From positions 39,119,023 through 39,183,022 of the forward strand of contig RSEF01000005.1 of assembly GCA_003993805.1 (NCBI GenBank): 64,000 bases of DNA, given 5' to 3'. The notes beneath the pieces are model-generated. The model was not told the DNA's origin. It saw only the letters and a program-made list of their open reading frames with translations, and ran no database searches. A program made the position numbers and the translations under genes. How positions within the stretch are numbered: position 1 is the stretch's first letter; every line of letters starts with the position of its first letter. This DNA is from Himantopus leucocephalus (Eukaryota > Chordata > Aves > Charadriiformes > Recurvirostridae). Shown here one piece after another: positions 61,870-64,000 of the stretch.

Positions 61870-62060
61870 GTATGGCACTTCACAATTCTGTAATCTGTCT
61901 ATTAGCAGAGCATCTAAGTGCTAGAGTCACAAAGGGGCTGGAGAAGAAATCCTCGTACCTGCTCCAAACACCATTTGATAACAAACGCTTCCTGAGCAGG
62001 GACTGGAATCCAGGGACTCTCCTCTCCCAGGGAAGTACCATAACCATTAGGCTATACAGA
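61870..62060 (-). mobile_element. tRNA-derived SINE relic with pol III A and B boxes
   Basis: On the minus strand TAGCCTAATGG (62054-62044) fits the A box and GGATTCCAGTCCC (62011-61999) fits the B box, spaced about 33 bp as in tRNA genes. No cloverleaf can be closed around them, so this is a SINE head rather than a functional tRNA. The body further downstream is diverged. Family not assigned. Confidence 0.55.
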
Positions 62061-64000
62061 TGAGCGCGTACTTTCCCTGTGATTCAGAGGAGATCTTATT
62101 TTATGAAACGAAGAGCAATTTCAGCAGCGAACAGAGTATGCCTGATTACAAAATGTCCTCAGTCCCAATGGTTAGAACAGTTTTATAAGAGGTAGGAGAT
62201 GTGGCCTCAAAATTGGAAACAGCTCTCTCATTTCCTGGCTGATTGATATAACTAGGGAGTTACCTCCTGTTGTGTTTGTGTGGGCTCTAATCCAGCCAGT
62301 ATACCTTCAAAAAACTCTTAGCATTGCTGCCTTGCAGGTCAGATGAGCAAAGAAATACCTACCGACTCAATGGACAAAGAGAGGCATGAACTGGGCATTT
62401 GGCTGTTCAGGATACAGAAAGGACTCAGGCAGCTCCAGCACGTGCTGAAGTGGGCAGATCTCCAGGGAAGGGTGCAGTGAAAGCTTTAGATACCTGTGAA
62501 CTTTAGAGGCATCCGAGACTAAGCATTTGCTATGTGGAGATTCTCATCACCTACATGTTAGACTCGGGCACCTATAAGGCTCGTCAGGAGGAACTTGGGT
62601 CAGACTGACAGAGTAGTTACATGCCTAACTGCTCTCAAGATTTTTGGAAAAACATACAGAAAACTTTTTATCAAGACAGACCTCCTCAGCAGCTTCTGGA
62701 GGGAAGGATTATGCTGCGGAACCTACTTAATGACAGAAAGCTAAAAAAGGGCTGAAGAAATGCACAGTTCATTAATATACTAAACCAGTGATAGAAATAC
62801 TTGGAATGTTCTCTTTAAAAGATTGGAATTTCATTTGTTCAACAAAATTGACAAGTAATGCATTTGTGAAGTACCTAAAGTCACCAATGGCAGAAAACCT
62901 GTACTTTTCCAAAAGCCAAAAGAAAGTATTTATCATTTCAGATACCAGAATAAAATGTTATGCCTCAGCTTCCATTTTAGTAGATGACTTCAAGACGATT
63001 TAAAATGCATCAAGACCACTATAGTTCAGGAAATATCCTAGAACTATGAAGTTCCATGTTGTAAGCTCAACAATGCTGCAGGCCTTTCTACATCCCTACC
63101 GATGGGTTGGTCAAGTCCTGTAGAATGATAACACAACTTTTTTTTTTCTTTTTTAGAAAAAAAAAAAGAAAGGTTTTGTAAAAGGGAGTAAAAACGTGGG
63201 CTCTTCACTCAATTGTTTTCCACTACTCTGTCATCCATTCAGAAAAACTGAAAAAAAATCGAAATGAGACACTTCCATTAAAGTTTTATTAATAAATCTT
63301 CTCCCCTGATGCCTGTGTGTTTATATATCTATATCTACGCACCACTGTGTAGTGTATCACAATATAACCGTGTATTGGAATATGTGATCACAATACTGAC
63401 AGTATGTAGTACCTGAGATTCTGTGATTCTGGTGCTAAGAAAAAGAGGAGTTTTTGATGGCCACCTAGAAATACCTCTCAGAAAGAAAGTCAGACAATAC
63501 ATTTCTAAATAGCAAGATGGACTTTTTCAGGTTAAATTACAGACTACTGTTAGAAATACATATACAGCTGCATCCCTGGCAGTTCCAACTGTTAGCAAAA
63601 TCATCTAAGAAGTCAATATATATTGATATGATTGTGGAGAGTATGACTTTGTCAGCCAGGCATTTGGAAAATAATTTAGACAAGCAGAAACCAAAGCACT
63701 GCTCCATCCTTAACTGGGAAGTGAAAATCCTGCACCCAGAGATACTTGCTTGTAGGATCAATGGACATCTCCAAGAGGTTTTCTAATTGTACGTATGAAT
63801 TATTTATATAAAAGAGATTAAGAATATTTTAAGAAAAGCTACATTAGATGGCACCCTCTTATTTACTACGTTTGCCCTGTCAGAAAATTTAGAAGCACAC
63901 CTCTTCTTGTCTAAAAAAACCCCAAGTCTGTAGTATTGTCAACATACAAAAGTGTTCCCAGTGTATTAAAGGCTGAAGGAAACAAAGAAACAGTGAGGCA

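Noticed and set aside
61980..62060. Possible functional tRNA gene
   Set aside because: A and B boxes fit, but no acceptor stem, anticodon arm or full cloverleaf can be formed.
63410..63440. ATTCTGTGATTCTGGTG resembling a CR1 8-bp tail
   Set aside because: Only two imperfect units and no CR1 body recognisable upstream.

Overview
The window reads as vertebrate nuclear DNA, almost certainly avian. Coding exons are sparse, introns and spacers are long, and CpG islands are sharp. Repeats are few and old: MIR-type SINE relics, a CR1-like tail and a tRNA-derived SINE relic. The IkB-alpha N-terminus at the left edge resembles the chicken protein as I recall it, but is not identical, which suggests a non-galliform bird. 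The order NFKBIA(-) / INSM2(+) / RALGAPA1(-) is the gene order I know from human 14q13.2, so this is a conserved syntenic block rather than an accessory or horizontally acquired region.

Layout. 1-960: first coding exon, promoter and CpG island of NFKBIA (minus strand; the rest of the gene lies off the left edge), with several exact NF-kB site matches. 1-42 kb: a large intergenic interval without a recognisable protein-coding gene. It holds a minisatellite, simple repeats, old repeat relics, two orphan CpG islands (about 13.3-13.8 and 21.4-21.8 kb), AT-rich blocks that look like regulatory DNA, and a few weak exon-like or coding-like pieces on the minus strand. 42-45.7 kb: INSM2, an intronless zinc-finger repressor gene in a large CpG island, with CCAAT and TATA elements, a 477-residue ORF and a 3'UTR carrying an AU-rich element. 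46.5-64 kb: the 3' end of RALGAPA1 on the minus strand, convergent with INSM2. Two coding exons are clear: 56493-56617, the end of the RalGAP catalytic region, and 47756-47910, the C-terminus. Intron fills the rest.

The genes do not form a pathway or operon. NFKBIA is the NF-kB feedback inhibitor, INSM2 a neuroendocrine transcription factor and RALGAPA1 a Ral GTPase-activating subunit. Their linkage is positional. The intergenic DNA may carry long-range regulation for this developmental neighbourhood, but that is inference.

No clearly new biological system was found. The best leads are alternative C-terminal exons and a possibly dual-frame last exon of RALGAPA1, an orphan CpG island with three phased GC boxes and a downstream splice donor, intronic kB sites in NFKBIA, and single-N assembly joins flanked by near-identical duplicates.
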